Of a DNA stretch of 64,000 bases, positions 17,701-27,272 are shown piece by piece (within the stretch, counting starts at the first letter, position 1; each line of letters starts with the position of its first letter). The notes under the pieces were generated by a model that was given only the letters and a program-made list of their open reading frames with translations, did not search any database and had not been told where the DNA came from. A program made the position numbers and the translations under genes. Origin of the DNA: Caballeronia telluris. Lineage in GTDB: Bacteria; Pseudomonadota; Gammaproteobacteria; Burkholderiales; Burkholderiaceae. Location: the NCBI RefSeq assembly GCF_001544495.1, contig NZ_FCNZ02000014.1, forward strand, positions 1-64,000, given 5' to 3'.

Positions 17701-18359
17701 ACAAGCTGATCGAAAAGCGCCTCGCGTATCTCGCCGACTATCAGAACGAGGCGTATGCGGCGCGTTATGGACGTCTCGTCGCGCAGGTTCGCTCGGCGGA
17801 AGCCGAGTTGGGCCTGGGCGACGGGCAGTATGCGCTGACCGAGGCGGTCGCGAAGAATCTGCACAAGCTGATGGCGTACAAGGACGAGTACGAAGTCGCG
17901 CGCCTCTATGCCGATCCGGCGTTCGTGGAGAAAGTGAAGAGCAGTTTCGAAGGCGACTGGAAGATCAAGTTCCACCTCGCGCCGCCGGCGTTCTCGAAGA
18001 AGGACGCGAAGGGACAGCTCGTCAAGAAGCAGTACGGTCCGTGGATACTGCCCGCAATGCGCGTGCTCGCAAAGATGAAGTTCCTGCGCGGCACGGCGTT
18101 CGACGTATTCGGCAAGACCGAAGAGCGCAAGATGGAACGTGCGTTGATCGTCGAGTATGAGGCGCTCGTGAAGGAACTGATCGCCGGATTGACGGCGCAG
18201 AAACTCGCGCTGGCGATCGAACTGGCGAGCCTGCCCGACTCGATGCGCGGCTACGGCCACGTGAAGGACAACAACGTGAGGGCGGCGAAGACGAAGTGGA
18301 ATGCGCTGCTCGCGCGCTGGCGTGACGGGTCTGCCGGGGAGGCGCGGCAAGTGGCCTAA
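14769..18359 (+). CDS. Indolepyruvate:ferredoxin oxidoreductase, fused subunits
   Basis: A 1196-residue single-chain 2-oxoacid oxidoreductase. It oxidatively decarboxylates arylpyruvates (indolepyruvate, phenylpyruvate) to aryl-acetyl-CoA with ferredoxin or flavin as acceptor. The N-terminal pyrimidine-binding domain has GYRGSPLGGLDQ. The thiamine-diphosphate domain spans about 458-600 (FCSGCPHNTSTN; LGDGTYFHSG; LYNDAVAMTGGQP). Iron-sulfur Cys clusters follow at about 663 (CEGCGDCSVKSNC) and 695 (CNKDYSCLNGFCP). The gamma-type domain begins near 742 (TGVGGTGVVTIGALLG). Unlike archaeal iorAB, all parts are fused. Start chosen at 14769 because GGAGGAG lies just upstream. Confidence 0.88.
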   Translation: MNAPLDAEQRASLEAALKSVTLDDKYTLERGRAYMSGIQALVRLPMLQQERDKTAGLNTAGFISGYRGSPLGGLDQSLWKAKTHLAAHQVVFQPGVNEDLAATAVWGSQQVNLYPSAKYDGVFSMWYGKGPGVDRSGDVFKHGNSAGSSAHGGVLVLAGDDHAAKSSTLAHQSEHIFKACGLPVLFPSNVQEYLDFGLHGWAMSRYSGLWVAMKCVTDVVESSASVDIDPHRVKIELPTDFTMPDGGLNIRWPDPPLVQEARLLDYKWYAALAYVRANKLDRVEIDAPNARFGIMTAGKAYLDVRQALADLGLDDETCARIGIRLYKVGCVWPLEAQGAHKFAHGLEEILVIEEKRQILEYAIKEELYNWPDAQRPRVYGKFDEKDGAGGEWSVPMGNWLLPAHYELSPAIIAKAIATRLDKFDLPAEVRARIATRIAVIEAKERALAKPRVEAERKPWFCSGCPHNTSTNVPEGSRAMAGIGCHYMTVWMDRSTSTFSQMGGEGVAWIGQAPFTNDKHVFANLGDGTYFHSGLLAIRAAIASKANITYKILYNDAVAMTGGQPVDGVLTVPQITHQLAAEGAAKIVIVTDQPEKYTANVGLAPGIDVHHRDKLDEIQRELREISGTSILIYDQTCATEKRRRRKRGAFPDPAKRVVINEAVCEGCGDCSVKSNCLSVEPLDTEYGTKRQINQSTCNKDYSCLNGFCPSFVTIEGGQLKKPQTSSVAGDAMPVVPEPDLPEIARPYGVLVTGVGGTGVVTIGALLGMAAHLEQKGVTVLDVTGLAQKGGAVMSHVQIATRPTDIHATRIAMGEADLVIGCDAIVTASDECGSRMQPDHTRVVVNSAQTPTAEFIKNPNWRFPGASAEADIRAAAGEHVAMVDANRFSVALLGDAIYTNPFVLGFAWQRGWVPLRHESIVRAIELNAVQVEKNLAAFEWGRRAAHDLEAVRRIVDSQGRAPSQETTSKIIALHSPKALDKLIEKRLAYLADYQNEAYAARYGRLVAQVRSAEAELGLGDGQYALTEAVAKNLHKLMAYKDEYEVARLYADPAFVEKVKSSFEGDWKIKFHLAPPAFSKKDAKGQLVKKQYGPWILPAMRVLAKMKFLRGTAFDVFGKTEERKMERALIVEYEALVKELIAGLTAQKLALAIELASLPDSMRGYGHVKDNNVRAAKTKWNALLARWRDGSAGEARQVA

Positions 18360-18380
18360 AGGTTTTTGCTTGCGTCGAAA

Positions 18381-18412
18381 AAAAGGGGCGGTCCTTGCGG
18401 ACCGCCCCTTTT
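18381..18412. terminator. Bidirectional terminator between the IOR and autotransporter genes
   Basis: A perfect 14-bp stem, AAAAGGGGCGGTCC (18381-18394) with GGACCGCCCCTTTT (18399-18412), and a 4-base loop. The A-run on one side and T-run on the other let it end both the plus-strand oxidoreductase gene and the convergent adhesin gene. Confidence 0.9.
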
Positions 18413-18434
18413 ACGTTGTGTCGTTACGTTGGGA

Positions 18435-21107
18435 TCAGAACTCGTAGCCGACTTGCGCGCGCAGACCAGCGTCGCCGTGCGGCGTCACCGAAAACGCGCC
18501 GTTCACGAGCCACGCGCCGTCACGCGAACGATACGTCGCGCCCGCGCCCAGCGCGCTGTAGCCCTTGTAGTTGCCGATGCCCGCCGCCACGACCGTCTTG
18601 CCCGGCTCACGCGGTGTGAGGTTCGGCATCGCCATCGCCGCCGCCACGCCGGCGAACGCGCTGCGTTGCAGCGACGTCAGGCTTGCGCCGATATCGTTGC
18701 GCAACGCGTTCAACTGGTTGACGTTGGCCGCGTCCGTGCCGTTCGTGCCCGGCGCGACGTTCGTCACGCGGCGCTCGTTACCCGCCGATCCGACCGACAC
18801 CGTGTTGTCCTGATCCGCGACGGAGTTCGCGCCGAGCGCGACCGAGTTGTTGCCGCTCGCCGTCGAATTCGCGCCGATGGCAACCGCGTTCGTTCCCGTG
18901 GCAACCGGCAGCGGCTCCTTCGTCGAGTTCACGGCGACATAGTCGACGCCCGCGCTCTGGAAGTTGTTCACGAGGCCGGCGTAGGCGTCGAGCTTGGCGT
19001 TCGTGGCGTTCAACTGTCGTCCGTTGACGGCGTCCGTGCTGGTGTCCGACAGATCGCCGTCCTTCACGTTCGTCAACTGGACTGCCGCGGGCGCGGTGCC
19101 GTCTGCCGGCGTGGGGCCGCCGAGCGTGACCTTCGTATGGTCCTTCGAGTCATACGCAACCGCGTTCGACGCGACTTCCGACACGCTCGCGAGATTGCCC
19201 TGCAAAGCGGCGATGTCGGTCGTGTTCTTGGTCACGCGGCCGTCGAGGTTGTCGATCGCGGCGCCCACGTTATGCACCTGCGAGCCGCCGACGTTGTAGG
19301 TCGGCGCGCTCACGCCGCCCTTCGAATCGACGCCCGCGCCGCCGCCGAGCGCCGCCGCGATCGTCGACGATGCGTTGAACAACTGCGAGCCGTTGACTGC
19401 ATCGACGCTCTTTGCGTTCACCGCGCCATTCGCCACGCCCGTGACGACGCGCGGACCGGCCGTGCCGGCGACGTTGATCGTCGTGCCGTCCGTCGCGCCG
19501 CCGACCGTGATGACGCGCGTCGTCAGGTCCTGGCGGACGATGCCGACCTGGCCGTTGTCGATGTTGTTCGTCAGGCCGTTGAAGCTCGACGACAGGTTGC
19601 TGATGTCGGTGGTGTTTTGCGCGACCTTCACGTTGGTCGCATAGAGCTGCGCGCCGTTGACCGCGTCGGCGCTGGTGGCGCTGAGGGTGGCGTCCTTCAC
19701 ATTAGTCAGCTTGACGGGCGTGCCGGAGTTGCCGAACGTGACGATGTCGTGCGCGGCGGTGTCGTACTTGACGGCGTTGGCGGAGAGCGCGGCGAGGCCT
19801 GTGTTCGTCGACGTGAGGTTCGCGTTCGTCGTGGCGAGGTTCTGATTGGTGTCGTAGAGCTGCGAGCCATTCACGGCGTCGGCGCTGGCCGCGTTCAGCG
19901 CGCCGGCTTTCACGTTCGTGAGCGCGACCGGTGTGCCGACGTTGCCAAGCGTCACCTTGTCGTGCGCCGTGGAGTCGTATGTCACGCGCTCCTGCAAGCC
20001 GCTGTCGAGCGCCGTGATCGCGCCGCCGACCGTGTTCTGCGTACCGCCGTTTGCGTTATACGTGGGCGCCGTGACGGAACCATCGGGGTTGATCGCCGCG
20101 CCGCCGCCAAGCAGCGACGCTACGGTCTGCAACTGCGTCGTGTTCTGCGCGACATTCCGGTTCGTCGTGAAGAGTTGCGAGCCGTTGACGGCATCCGTGC
20201 TTGAGGCGCCGAGCGTGCCAGCTTGCACATAGGTGATCGTGCGCTGCTGCGAGGCATTGCCGACGGACACGGTGTTGGCCGTGCTGGCGACCGAGCCCGC
20301 GCCGAGCGCGACCGAACTTGCCTGCGTGGCCGTCGCGCCGTAGCCGACTGAGAGGGAGTCAGTTGCCGAGGACGTTGCGTGCGCGCCGAATGCTTCGGCG
20401 TGATTGGCCGAGGTGATGGTCATGTCGCCGATCGAGATTGCGTTTTCGCCCGTCGCGGTGCTGTGCACGCCGAGAACGATAGCGTTCACGCCATTGCCGT
20501 TGGCGCTCGATTGCGAGCCAACCACGATGTCGCTTCCGCCAAGCGCGGACGTGCTGTAACCGACGCTCACCGAGTTCGCCGAGACAGCCGTCGCTGTTTG
20601 ACCTAGCGCGACCGCACCGACGCCTGTGACCGCGGAATTCGAGCCGATCGCGACGCCGCTCTGACCAGTGACGCTCGCCGAGTGTCCGAGCGCCACGCCG
20701 TCGATGGTTTCGCCGCCCAGCGCGGCGACACCAACGATCGCGTCCCGACCAATCGCAATACTGCCAGCACCGAACTCACGCGCGTTATAGCCAACCGCGA
20801 CGCCGCCGGAGATGCCGGGCGCAGTCGAGCCAATGATGCCATCCGCTATGGCATTGGTTCCGACGGCCAGGTTGCCGTCGTCAAAACCCGTTGCGCCGGC
20901 ACCGATGGCAATCGAACTGGCACCCTCGTTTGTACCGCCAAGGAGCGAAGCCGCCGAAGCGACGCCAACCGCGCCGCAAGACAACAGCAAAGCGACCGCC
21001 GCCTTCGCCACCCGCCCGCTGCGCTTGCCGCGCGCCGGCCCTTGCTCCGACACGGCGACCCACGCGCCGAGCGCTTCATTCCAGACGGACTTGTAAACCT
21101 TGTTCAT
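18435..21107 (-). CDS. YadA-like trimeric autotransporter adhesin
   Basis: 890 residues. The protein starts with an extended signal peptide region (MNKVYKSVWNEALGAWVAVS), the hallmark of large autotransporters. I place the start at 21107 for this reason although the frame continues upstream. A YadA-type head of degenerate repeats (SIAIGAGAT, GGVAVGYNA and similar) follows. At least five neck/stalk segments contain DAVNGSQL or a close variant, alternating with coiled-coil-like stalk. The C-terminal 70-80 residues are a YadA anchor (SLQRSAFAGVAAAMAM ... LRAQVGYEF) ending in Phe. It should form a trimeric surface fibre for adhesion or autoaggregation. The region upstream is AT-rich. Confidence 0.92.
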   Translation of the reverse strand: MNKVYKSVWNEALGAWVAVSEQGPARGKRSGRVAKAAVALLLSCGAVGVASAASLLGGTNEGASSIAIGAGATGFDDGNLAVGTNAIADGIIGSTAPGISGGVAVGYNAREFGAGSIAIGRDAIVGVAALGGETIDGVALGHSASVTGQSGVAIGSNSAVTGVGAVALGQTATAVSANSVSVGYSTSALGGSDIVVGSQSSANGNGVNAIVLGVHSTATGENAISIGDMTITSANHAEAFGAHATSSATDSLSVGYGATATQASSVALGAGSVASTANTVSVGNASQQRTITYVQAGTLGASSTDAVNGSQLFTTNRNVAQNTTQLQTVASLLGGGAAINPDGSVTAPTYNANGGTQNTVGGAITALDSGLQERVTYDSTAHDKVTLGNVGTPVALTNVKAGALNAASADAVNGSQLYDTNQNLATTNANLTSTNTGLAALSANAVKYDTAAHDIVTFGNSGTPVKLTNVKDATLSATSADAVNGAQLYATNVKVAQNTTDISNLSSSFNGLTNNIDNGQVGIVRQDLTTRVITVGGATDGTTINVAGTAGPRVVTGVANGAVNAKSVDAVNGSQLFNASSTIAAALGGGAGVDSKGGVSAPTYNVGGSQVHNVGAAIDNLDGRVTKNTTDIAALQGNLASVSEVASNAVAYDSKDHTKVTLGGPTPADGTAPAAVQLTNVKDGDLSDTSTDAVNGRQLNATNAKLDAYAGLVNNFQSAGVDYVAVNSTKEPLPVATGTNAVAIGANSTASGNNSVALGANSVADQDNTVSVGSAGNERRVTNVAPGTNGTDAANVNQLNALRNDIGASLTSLQRSAFAGVAAAMAMPNLTPREPGKTVVAAGIGNYKGYSALGAGATYRSRDGAWLVNGAFSVTPHGDAGLRAQVGYEF

Positions 21108-21365
21108 TGCTTTACCCGCTGAGAATTTGCGGTTGATGCTCGGCGAAACGGCAGCGCGACGGTGATGCGGTGACGTTTGTCTGATGCCTTTGCTCAAGCG
21201 AGCCGCGAAATTTACTCAGTGAAGCTGAACGGTTTAACCAGATTTGTCCGAATTGAAAGGGTTGTTGCTAAATGTTGAAGTGTTAAAAAATCACATCACC
21301 CTGTTCAACATGCGGTTAATCAGGAATCTTTAGCGAATCTCCCTAGCAACACAACAAATTCAAAA

Positions 21366-21402
21366 AAAACGGCGACCCGGATGTCCTCCGGATCGCCGTT
21401 TT
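21366..21402 (-). terminator. Terminator after maeB
   Basis: AAAACGGCGACCCGG (21366-21380) and CCGGATCGCCGTTTT (21388-21402) form a 15-bp stem with one mismatch, which is a G-U pair in the minus-strand RNA. A run of eight A at 21362-21369 gives a U-run on that strand. It lies about 40 bases after the maeB stop. Confidence 0.85.
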
Positions 21403-21442
21403 GTGACTCGCCTGCGCGCCAGTCGACGCGCCGTCGATTCCG

Positions 21443-23716
21443 TTACTTCCCGACCCGCGCCCCCGCCGAAGCCACCGCCGTCATATTGATGATCCGCCGC
21501 ACGGTCGCGGCCGGCGTCAGGATATGCACCGGCTTGTCCGTCCCGAGCAGGAACGGTCCGACCGTCACGCCTTCGCCGCTCACCATCTTGAGCAGGTTGT
21601 ACGTGATGTTCGCCGCTTCCACGTTCGGCATGATGAGCAGGTTCGCTTCGCCATGCAGCGAAGTGCCCGGGAACGACGCCTTGCGCACCGCTTCGGACAA
21701 CGCCGCGTCGCCGTGCATCTCGCCATCGACTTCGAGATGCGGCGCGCGTTCCGCGATCAGCTTGCGCGCGTCCGCCATCCGCTTCGACGAGGCCGTCGGC
21801 ACGCTGCCGAAGTTCGAGTTCGACACCAGCGCGACCTTCGGCTGAATGCCGAACTTCTCGATTTCGCTCGCCGCGAGAATCGTCATGTCGGCGAGTTGCT
21901 CGGGCGTCGGCACTTCGTTCACGTACGTATCGCTGATGAAAAGATTGCGGCCCGGCAGCATCAAGAGGTTCATCGCCGCGAAGTTCTCGACGCCCTTCGC
22001 CTTGCCGAGCACCTGCTCGACGAACTTCAGATGGTCGTGATACGTGTCGATCAGACCGCAGATCATGCCGTCGGCGTCGCCCATGCGAACCAGAATCGCG
22101 CCGATCAGCGTGTTGAACTTGCGCAGCGCGGCCTTCGCGCTTTCAGGCGTCACGCCTTCGCGCGCCGCGATCGTGTGATATTCCTGCCAGCTCTTCTGAT
22201 AGCGCGGATCGTCCTCGGGGTTGACGATCTCGAAATCGGTGCCCGCTTTCAGCTTCGAGCCCATTTTCTTCAGCCGCATTTCGACGACCGCCGGCCGCCC
22301 GACGATGATCGGCTTCGCGATCTTCTCCAGCAGCACGAACTGCGCGGCGCGCAGGACGCGCTCGTCCTCGCCCTCGGCGAACACGATGCGCGCGGGCGCC
22401 GCCTTCGCCGCCTGGAACACTGGCCGCATCACCATGCCGGTGCGATAGACCGTCGCGCCGAGCGTCTCGCGATAGGCGTCCATGTCCTGGATCGGGCGCG
22501 TCGCGACGCCCGAATCCATCGCGGCCTGTGCGACGGCCGGCGCGATCTTGATGATGAGGCGCGGATCGAACGGCTTCGGAATCAGATACTCGGGGCCGAA
22601 TTCCAGCGAATGGCCTTCGTATGCCTTCGCGACTTCATCGCCCTGATCGGTTTCTTCCGCGAGTTCGGCGATCGCGCGCACGCACGCGAGCTTCATCTCT
22701 TCGGTAATCGTCGTCGCGCCCACATCCAAAGCGCCGCGGAAGATGAACGGGAAGCACAGCACGTTGTTGACCTGGTTCGGATAGTCCGAACGGCCCGTCG
22801 CGATGATGCAGTCCGGGCGCACCTTTTTCGCTTCTTCCGGCCGGATTTCCGGCTCGGGATTCGCAAGCGCGAGGATCAGCGGCTTGTCGGCCATCGTCGT
22901 GACCATGTCCGGCTTCAGCACGCCCGCGCTGGAACAGCCGAGGAAGACGTCGCAGCCGTGCATCGCATCGGCGAGCGTGCGCGCGTCGGTACTCGACTGA
23001 TAACGCTCCTTCGACGCATCCAGGTTGCCGCGCCCTTCGTAGATCACGCCCTTCGAATCGACGACGAGCGTATTCGACTTTTTCAGCCCGAGATCGACGA
23101 GCAGATCCAGACACGCAATCGCCGCCGCGCCCGCGCCCGAACAGACGAGCTTGATTTCTTCGAGCTTCTTGCCGACCACTTTCAGGCCGTTGAGAATCGC
23201 CGCCGACGCGATGATCGCCGTGCCGTGCTGGTCGTCGTGGAAGACGGGAATCTTCATGCGCTCGCGCAGCTTCTTCTCGATGTAGAAGCACTCGGGCGCC
23301 TTGATGTCCTCCAGATTGATGCCGCCGAGCGTCGGTTCGAGCATCGCGATCGCTTCGACGAGCTTGTCCGGATCGGTCTCGGCGAGTTCGATGTCGAACA
23401 CGTCGATGCCCGCGAACTTCTTGAAGAGACACCCCTTGCCTTCCATCACCGGCTTCGCGGCGAGCGGCCCGATGTTGCCGAGGCCGAGCACGGCCGTGCC
23501 GTTCGTCACCACGCCGACGAGGTTCGCGCGCGAGGTGTACTTCTGCGCGTCGAGCGGCTCCTCGAAGATCGCCATGCACGCGGCGGCCACGCCCGGCGAG
23601 TACGCGAGCGAAAGATCGAGCTGGTTGGAGAGCGGCTTGGTCGGCGTGACGGAAATCTTGCCGGGCCGGGGATTCTGGTGATATGCGAGGGCGCTTTGCT
23701 TCAGTTGTTCGTCCAT
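21443..23716 (-). CDS. maeB: NADP-dependent malic enzyme with phosphotransacetylase-like domain
   Basis: 757 residues, the normal size of MaeB. The N-terminal malic domain and NAD(P)-binding domain ([38 protein letters not shown]) decarboxylate malate to pyruvate. The C-terminal ~330 residues resemble phosphate acetyl/butyryltransferase and are usually regulatory rather than catalytic in MaeB. I use the ATG at 23716 ([20 protein letters not shown]), the conserved start. The frame extends 65 codons upstream into an arginine-rich, unlikely leader. Confidence 0.93.
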   Translation of the reverse strand: MDEQLKQSALAYHQNPRPGKISVTPTKPLSNQLDLSLAYSPGVAAACMAIFEEPLDAQKYTSRANLVGVVTNGTAVLGLGNIGPLAAKPVMEGKGCLFKKFAGIDVFDIELAETDPDKLVEAIAMLEPTLGGINLEDIKAPECFYIEKKLRERMKIPVFHDDQHGTAIIASAAILNGLKVVGKKLEEIKLVCSGAGAAAIACLDLLVDLGLKKSNTLVVDSKGVIYEGRGNLDASKERYQSSTDARTLADAMHGCDVFLGCSSAGVLKPDMVTTMADKPLILALANPEPEIRPEEAKKVRPDCIIATGRSDYPNQVNNVLCFPFIFRGALDVGATTITEEMKLACVRAIAELAEETDQGDEVAKAYEGHSLEFGPEYLIPKPFDPRLIIKIAPAVAQAAMDSGVATRPIQDMDAYRETLGATVYRTGMVMRPVFQAAKAAPARIVFAEGEDERVLRAAQFVLLEKIAKPIIVGRPAVVEMRLKKMGSKLKAGTDFEIVNPEDDPRYQKSWQEYHTIAAREGVTPESAKAALRKFNTLIGAILVRMGDADGMICGLIDTYHDHLKFVEQVLGKAKGVENFAAMNLLMLPGRNLFISDTYVNEVPTPEQLADMTILAASEIEKFGIQPKVALVSNSNFGSVPTASSKRMADARKLIAERAPHLEVDGEMHGDAALSEAVRKASFPGTSLHGEANLLIMPNVEAANITYNLLKMVSGEGVTVGPFLLGTDKPVHILTPAATVRRIINMTAVASAGARVGK

Positions 23717-24018
23717 GATTAGCCTAGAGACGTTGAGATTATTCGAGTTGGCCTCGCTGCCGGCACGCGAGCCGCGGGGTGTAAATCGATGGATCGATCG
23801 ATGAATACGGCGGCGCCCGGCGCGCCTGGTAGGCGCGTCGTCTCGCCGTTGCGGGATGACAGCGGCGGACAGAGCTCTTTTTTTGGGAGAATTAGTGTAC
23901 ACCCCGCACACGCGTTGACGCGAAGCAGCAATCGCGGAATCGCGCGCTCGGGAGGCAGGGTGAAACCCTTATCGGGCGGGCTTTCCTTCGACGAAAGCGT
24001 GCGTGATGCGCAGGTCGA
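23717..24018. other. Intergenic region upstream of maeB
   Basis: About 300 bases between the start of maeB and the stop of the MFS gene, both on the minus strand. It should contain the maeB promoter. The segment reading GTGTACACTAATTCTCCC on the minus strand near 23880-23905 is the least GC-rich part. A short palindromic run ATCGATGGATCGATCGAT occurs at 23786-23803. No gene is supported. Confidence 0.45.
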
Positions 24019-25272
24019 TCACTGCAAAGACGCGCCGCGCCGCTCGGGAATGAGGAAGAGCGTCGCGAGGATGTCGAGCACGTAGATCGACGCCAGAAAC
24101 GCGAGCGCCGCCGCGAACGAGTACCGCGCCGCGAGCGCGCCCACGGCCACCGGCCCGAAGCCGCCGACCGCGCGTCCGATGTTGAACAGCACGTTTTGCG
24201 CGGTCGCACGCGCTTCGGTCGGATACAGCTCGGAGATAAGCGCGCCATAGCCGCCGATCATCCCGTTCACGAAGATGCCCATCACCGCGCCGCCGATCAG
24301 GAGCGCGAACGGCGTCATCAGATGCGAATAGACGAACACCATGACGACCGCGCCGATCTGATACGCGAGAAACGCGGGCTTGCGGCCAAAGCGGTCGGCG
24401 GCGATGCCGAAGAGCCAGATGCCGAGCGCCATGCCGAGCACGGTCGCGGCCGTCCAGACGCCCGACTTCGTGAGCGAATAGCCGAAAGTCTTCGACAGAT
24501 AGCTCGGCAGCCAGATCATCAGGCCGTAATAGCCGAAGTTCTGCACCGAACAGAGGATCACGACGCCGAGACTCGCGCGCGCCGTGCTGGCATCGTCGAC
24601 GAGACGCCTGAGCGGAAAGCCGCGATTCGCCTTCGCGCGCGCGGTGAAGAGCGCCGGCTCCTCGACGCGCCGCCGCACCGCGAACGACACCACCGCCGGC
24701 AGCAGGCCGACCGCGAACATGCCGCGCCAGCCGATCAGCGGCAAGAGGAGCGGCGTGAGGAGCGCGGCGGCGAGCACGCCCGCCTGCCAGCCAAGCCCGA
24801 CATACGACGACGCCCGCGCGCGCTGCTCGGCCGGCCACGCCTCGGCGACGAGCGCCATGCCGATGCCGAACTCGCCGCCAAGCCCGATGCCCGCGACGGT
24901 CCGGTAGAACAGCAGGTCGCCGAAACCCTGCGCGAGCGCGCACAGGCCGGTGAAGACGGCGAACAGCAGGATCGTCCAGGTGAGCATCCGCACGCGGCCG
25001 TAGAAATCGGAGAGCGTGCCGAAAATCAGCCCGCCCGCGACCGCGCCGACGAGCGTCCACGTGACGAGCGAGCCCGCCTGCGTCGAACTCAGATGCAGGT
25101 CGGCGGCGATCGCGGGCAACATGAAGCCGAGAATCAGCAGGTCGAAGCCGTCCATCGCGTAGCCGAGCATCGAGGCGACGAGCGCGCGCGCGGCGTGGCG
25201 ATCGGGCAGAACGTTCGATTCGGCGGAAGAAGGGGACGCAGGAGTCATGGCAGCAGCGGATGCGCGCGGCAT
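24019..25272 (-). CDS. MFS transporter, aromatic-acid:H+ symporter-like
   Basis: About 417 residues with twelve predicted membrane helices. Helix 1 carries [16 protein letters not shown]; an acidic D-G-F-D in helix 1 is characteristic of the AAHS/MHS-like groups that take up aromatic or organic acids. The loop 2-3 signature is [11 protein letters not shown] and loop 8-9 is [14 protein letters not shown] starts at 25272 or 25248 both give a plausible short N terminus, and neither has a clear ribosome site. An upstream extension is rejected because it would be basic and unlike the family. The specific substrate is unknown. Confidence 0.82.
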   Translation of the reverse strand: MPRASAAAMTPASPSSAESNVLPDRHAARALVASMLGYAMDGFDLLILGFMLPAIAADLHLSSTQAGSLVTWTLVGAVAGGLIFGTLSDFYGRVRMLTWTILLFAVFTGLCALAQGFGDLLFYRTVAGIGLGGEFGIGMALVAEAWPAEQRARASSYVGLGWQAGVLAAALLTPLLLPLIGWRGMFAVGLLPAVVSFAVRRRVEEPALFTARAKANRGFPLRRLVDDASTARASLGVVILCSVQNFGYYGLMIWLPSYLSKTFGYSLTKSGVWTAATVLGMALGIWLFGIAADRFGRKPAFLAYQIGAVVMVFVYSHLMTPFALLIGGAVMGIFVNGMIGGYGALISELYPTEARATAQNVLFNIGRAVGGFGPVAVGALAARYSFAAALAFLASIYVLDILATLFLIPERRGASLQ

Positions 25273-25534
25273 CTCGATAAAGAGCCGCGAGTGTACGTGG
25301 GGCGTGGAGCGCTCACAACTCGCGAAAATCGCCAGCTTCCGCTGGCTTTCAAGCGTGTTACAGACGGACCCGGCATTCGCAGAAGGACTCGGAACTCGGG
25401 TAAAATCGCGGGCTACGCGCGCAGCCATCGTCGGACACGCCGGATCTTCCGCCGCTCGTCCGCCTGAGTCGCTGCGCCACGGGCCCACGGGCCGCCTCCG
25501 CGCTCTGCGCCACTCAAAGTCCAAGGATTCGCCC

Positions 25535-26221
25535 ATGACAGGCAACGATCGCCAGACGATCTCAGACACCACCGCAAAAATGCTCCTGGAAGTCCAGGCG
25601 GTGCACTTCAACGCGGAAAAACCGTACATCTTCACGTCCGGCTGGGCGAGCCCGGTCTATATCGACTGCCGCAAGCTGATTTCGTATCCGCGCGTGCGCC
25701 GCGGCCTGATGGAAATGGCCGAAGCGACCATCCTGCGCGACGTCGGCTACGAGCAGATCGACGCCGTCGCGGGCGGCGAAACCGCCGGCATTCCGTTCGC
25801 GGCGTGGCTGTCGGACCGCCTGATGGTGCCGATGCAATATGTGCGCAAGAAGCCGAAGGGTTTCGGCCGCAATGCGCAGATCGAAGGCCTCTTGACCGAA
25901 GGACAGCGCGTGCTGCTGGTCGAGGACCTGACCACCGACAGCCGCAGCAAGATCAACTTCATCAATGCGCTGCGCACGGCGGGTGCGACAGTCAACCACT
26001 GCTTCGTGCTGTTTCATTACAACATCTTCAAGGAAAGCGTGTCGGTCCTGAAGGACATCGACGTCGATCTGCACGCGCTCGCCACGTGGTGGGACGTGTT
26101 GCGCGTCGCGAAGGATTCGGGTTATTTCGAAACGAAGACGCTCGACGAAGTCGAAAAATTCCTGCATGCCCCGGCCGAATGGTCAGCGGCGCACGGCGGC
26201 GCGACGGCCGCGCCGCAATAA
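25535..26221 (+). CDS. pyrE: Orotate phosphoribosyltransferase
   Basis: The 228-residue enzyme makes orotidine 5'-phosphate from orotate and PRPP in pyrimidine synthesis. [18 protein letters not shown] near the N terminus and the PRPP loop [14 protein letters not shown] are seen, with RKKPKGFG before the flexible loop. The ATG at 25535 follows AAGGA (25522-25526) and gives the family length. The frame runs upstream without a good start. A strong terminator follows, so the gene is probably monocistronic. Confidence 0.95.
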   Translation: MTGNDRQTISDTTAKMLLEVQAVHFNAEKPYIFTSGWASPVYIDCRKLISYPRVRRGLMEMAEATILRDVGYEQIDAVAGGETAGIPFAAWLSDRLMVPMQYVRKKPKGFGRNAQIEGLLTEGQRVLLVEDLTTDSRSKINFINALRTAGATVNHCFVLFHYNIFKESVSVLKDIDVDLHALATWWDVLRVAKDSGYFETKTLDEVEKFLHAPAEWSAAHGGATAAPQ

Positions 26222-26241
26222 ACGTCTTCAGGGCGCGCATT

Positions 26242-26273
26242 AAAAAACCGCTGGGTGCCCAGCGGTTTTTTTT
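26242..26273 (+). terminator. Rho-independent terminator after pyrE
   Basis: AAAAAACCGCTGGG (26242-26255) is complementary to CCCAGCGGTTTTTT (26258-26271), giving a very stable hairpin with a tiny loop and a long T-run. The A-run makes it usable for the convergent response regulator gene as well. Confidence 0.9.
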
Positions 26274-26299
26274 GTCTCTTCCGAGAAAGCAACAAAGAA

Positions 26300-27013
26300 T
26301 TAACTGATATCCGGCCTGGACTGGGACGGCGTGTCGGGATTTCCGTCTCCGACATACGCCGCGAGATTTAATAGCCCATTACTTTGCGCGTACTGAAACA
26401 GTTCGGAATCGCGGTCGATACCCAGTTTGCGCATTGCGGTGTTTTTCTGCGTACTGATGGTTTTTATACTGCGACGCAAGTGCGCGGCAATCTCGGTAAT
26501 GGTCATTCCCGAGACAAAAAGTCGCACAACTTCCAGTTCACGTTTCGACAGCACGACGTCACGTTGCTGCCCGCTCGCGGAAAGCCCCATGCTGTCGAGC
26601 GCCGCCTTCACTGACGGCCCGATGTATTCCTGCCCGCGCATGACCTGCACGATCGCGAGGCCGATATGACTTAGATCGTCGGCCTTGCTGATGACTGCGG
26701 TCACGCCGACTTCCCGCAAACGTTTGAGCAGCGCCGGATTTTCGAGCATCGTCAGGACGACGATCCGCACCGAAGCAAACTGCCGGCCGACATAGCCGAG
26801 CAGCGGCATGCCGTCGCCGAATTGCCCGCCCGGCATGGCGAGATCGGACACCAGAACGTCGCAAGGCGTCTTCTGTAACAGCTGAATCAATTCCGTAGAC
26901 TGCCGTGCCTGGCCGACCACCTCGATTTCCGGAAAGCGAGCCAACGCCTGCGCAGCGCCGAATAGAATAACCGGATGGTCGTCAGCAATAATCACTCTTA
27001 TTCGCTGGCTCAT
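26300..27013 (-). CDS. NarL/FixJ-type response regulator (orphan)
   Basis: 237 residues. The receiver domain has acidic residues Asp11/Asp12, phospho-acceptor Asp57 (VSDLAMPGG), Thr88 and Lys110. The C-terminal LuxR-type helix-turn-helix (LSKRELEVVRLFVSGMTITE, then AAHLRRSIKTISTQKNTAMRKLG) resembles RcsB-type regulators. The atypical MPGGQFGDGMPLL after the phosphorylation site also fits the RcsB-like subgroup. No histidine kinase gene is nearby, so the partner is unknown. The upstream ~290 bases are AT-rich and hold its promoter. Confidence 0.88.
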   Translation of the reverse strand: MSQRIRVIIADDHPVILFGAAQALARFPEIEVVGQARQSTELIQLLQKTPCDVLVSDLAMPGGQFGDGMPLLGYVGRQFASVRIVVLTMLENPALLKRLREVGVTAVISKADDLSHIGLAIVQVMRGQEYIGPSVKAALDSMGLSASGQQRDVVLSKRELEVVRLFVSGMTITEIAAHLRRSIKTISTQKNTAMRKLGIDRDSELFQYAQSNGLLNLAAYVGDGNPDTPSQSRPDIS

Positions 27014-27246
27014 TATTTCCCCAACCGTTGTAATTGACGCGATAGCCCGCGAATAAGCGCCGACTTGAACTTTTTCATTTGCTGATCCATACCAAAAAAA
27101 CCCGGGATCCAGGCTCTACTTTAGTCTTTCTCTGACAGACAGGATAGCCACAATGCACACTGCATCACGCGCTACGACAACAAAACGTTAACGATTGTTG
27201 CAATGTTAAACTTGAAAGTGACATATGGTGCAGTTTGAGACAAATT

Positions 27247-27272
27247 ACATCGTTACACAATCGTAACGATGT
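27247..27272. promoter_or_regulatory. Perfect 10-bp inverted repeat upstream of the YbhB-like gene
   Basis: ACATCGTTAC (27247-27256) and GTAACGATGT (27263-27272) are exact reverse complements separated by 6 bases, 36 bases before the start of the Raf-kinase-inhibitor-like gene. The surrounding 250 bases are AT-rich, and a second palindromic motif ACGTTAACG occurs at about 27184-27192. The position and spacing suggest an operator in the divergent region shared with the orphan response regulator gene. The binding protein is unknown. Confidence 0.5.

Noticed and set aside
14805..18350. A nearly full-length antisense reading frame of about 1180 codons opposite the indolepyruvate oxidoreductase gene
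   Set aside because: High GC keeps the antisense frame open because sense codon bias removes stops there. The product is arginine-, histidine- and alanine-rich without any recognisable motif. The sense frame has full TPP, Fe-S and gamma domains.
21524..23722. A 732-codon antisense frame over maeB
   Set aside because: Same composition artefact. The sense protein has intact malic enzyme motifs.
23717..23911. A longer start for maeB 65 codons upstream
   Set aside because: The extra residues are arginine-rich and unlike MaeB. The conserved MDEQLKQ start is at 23716.
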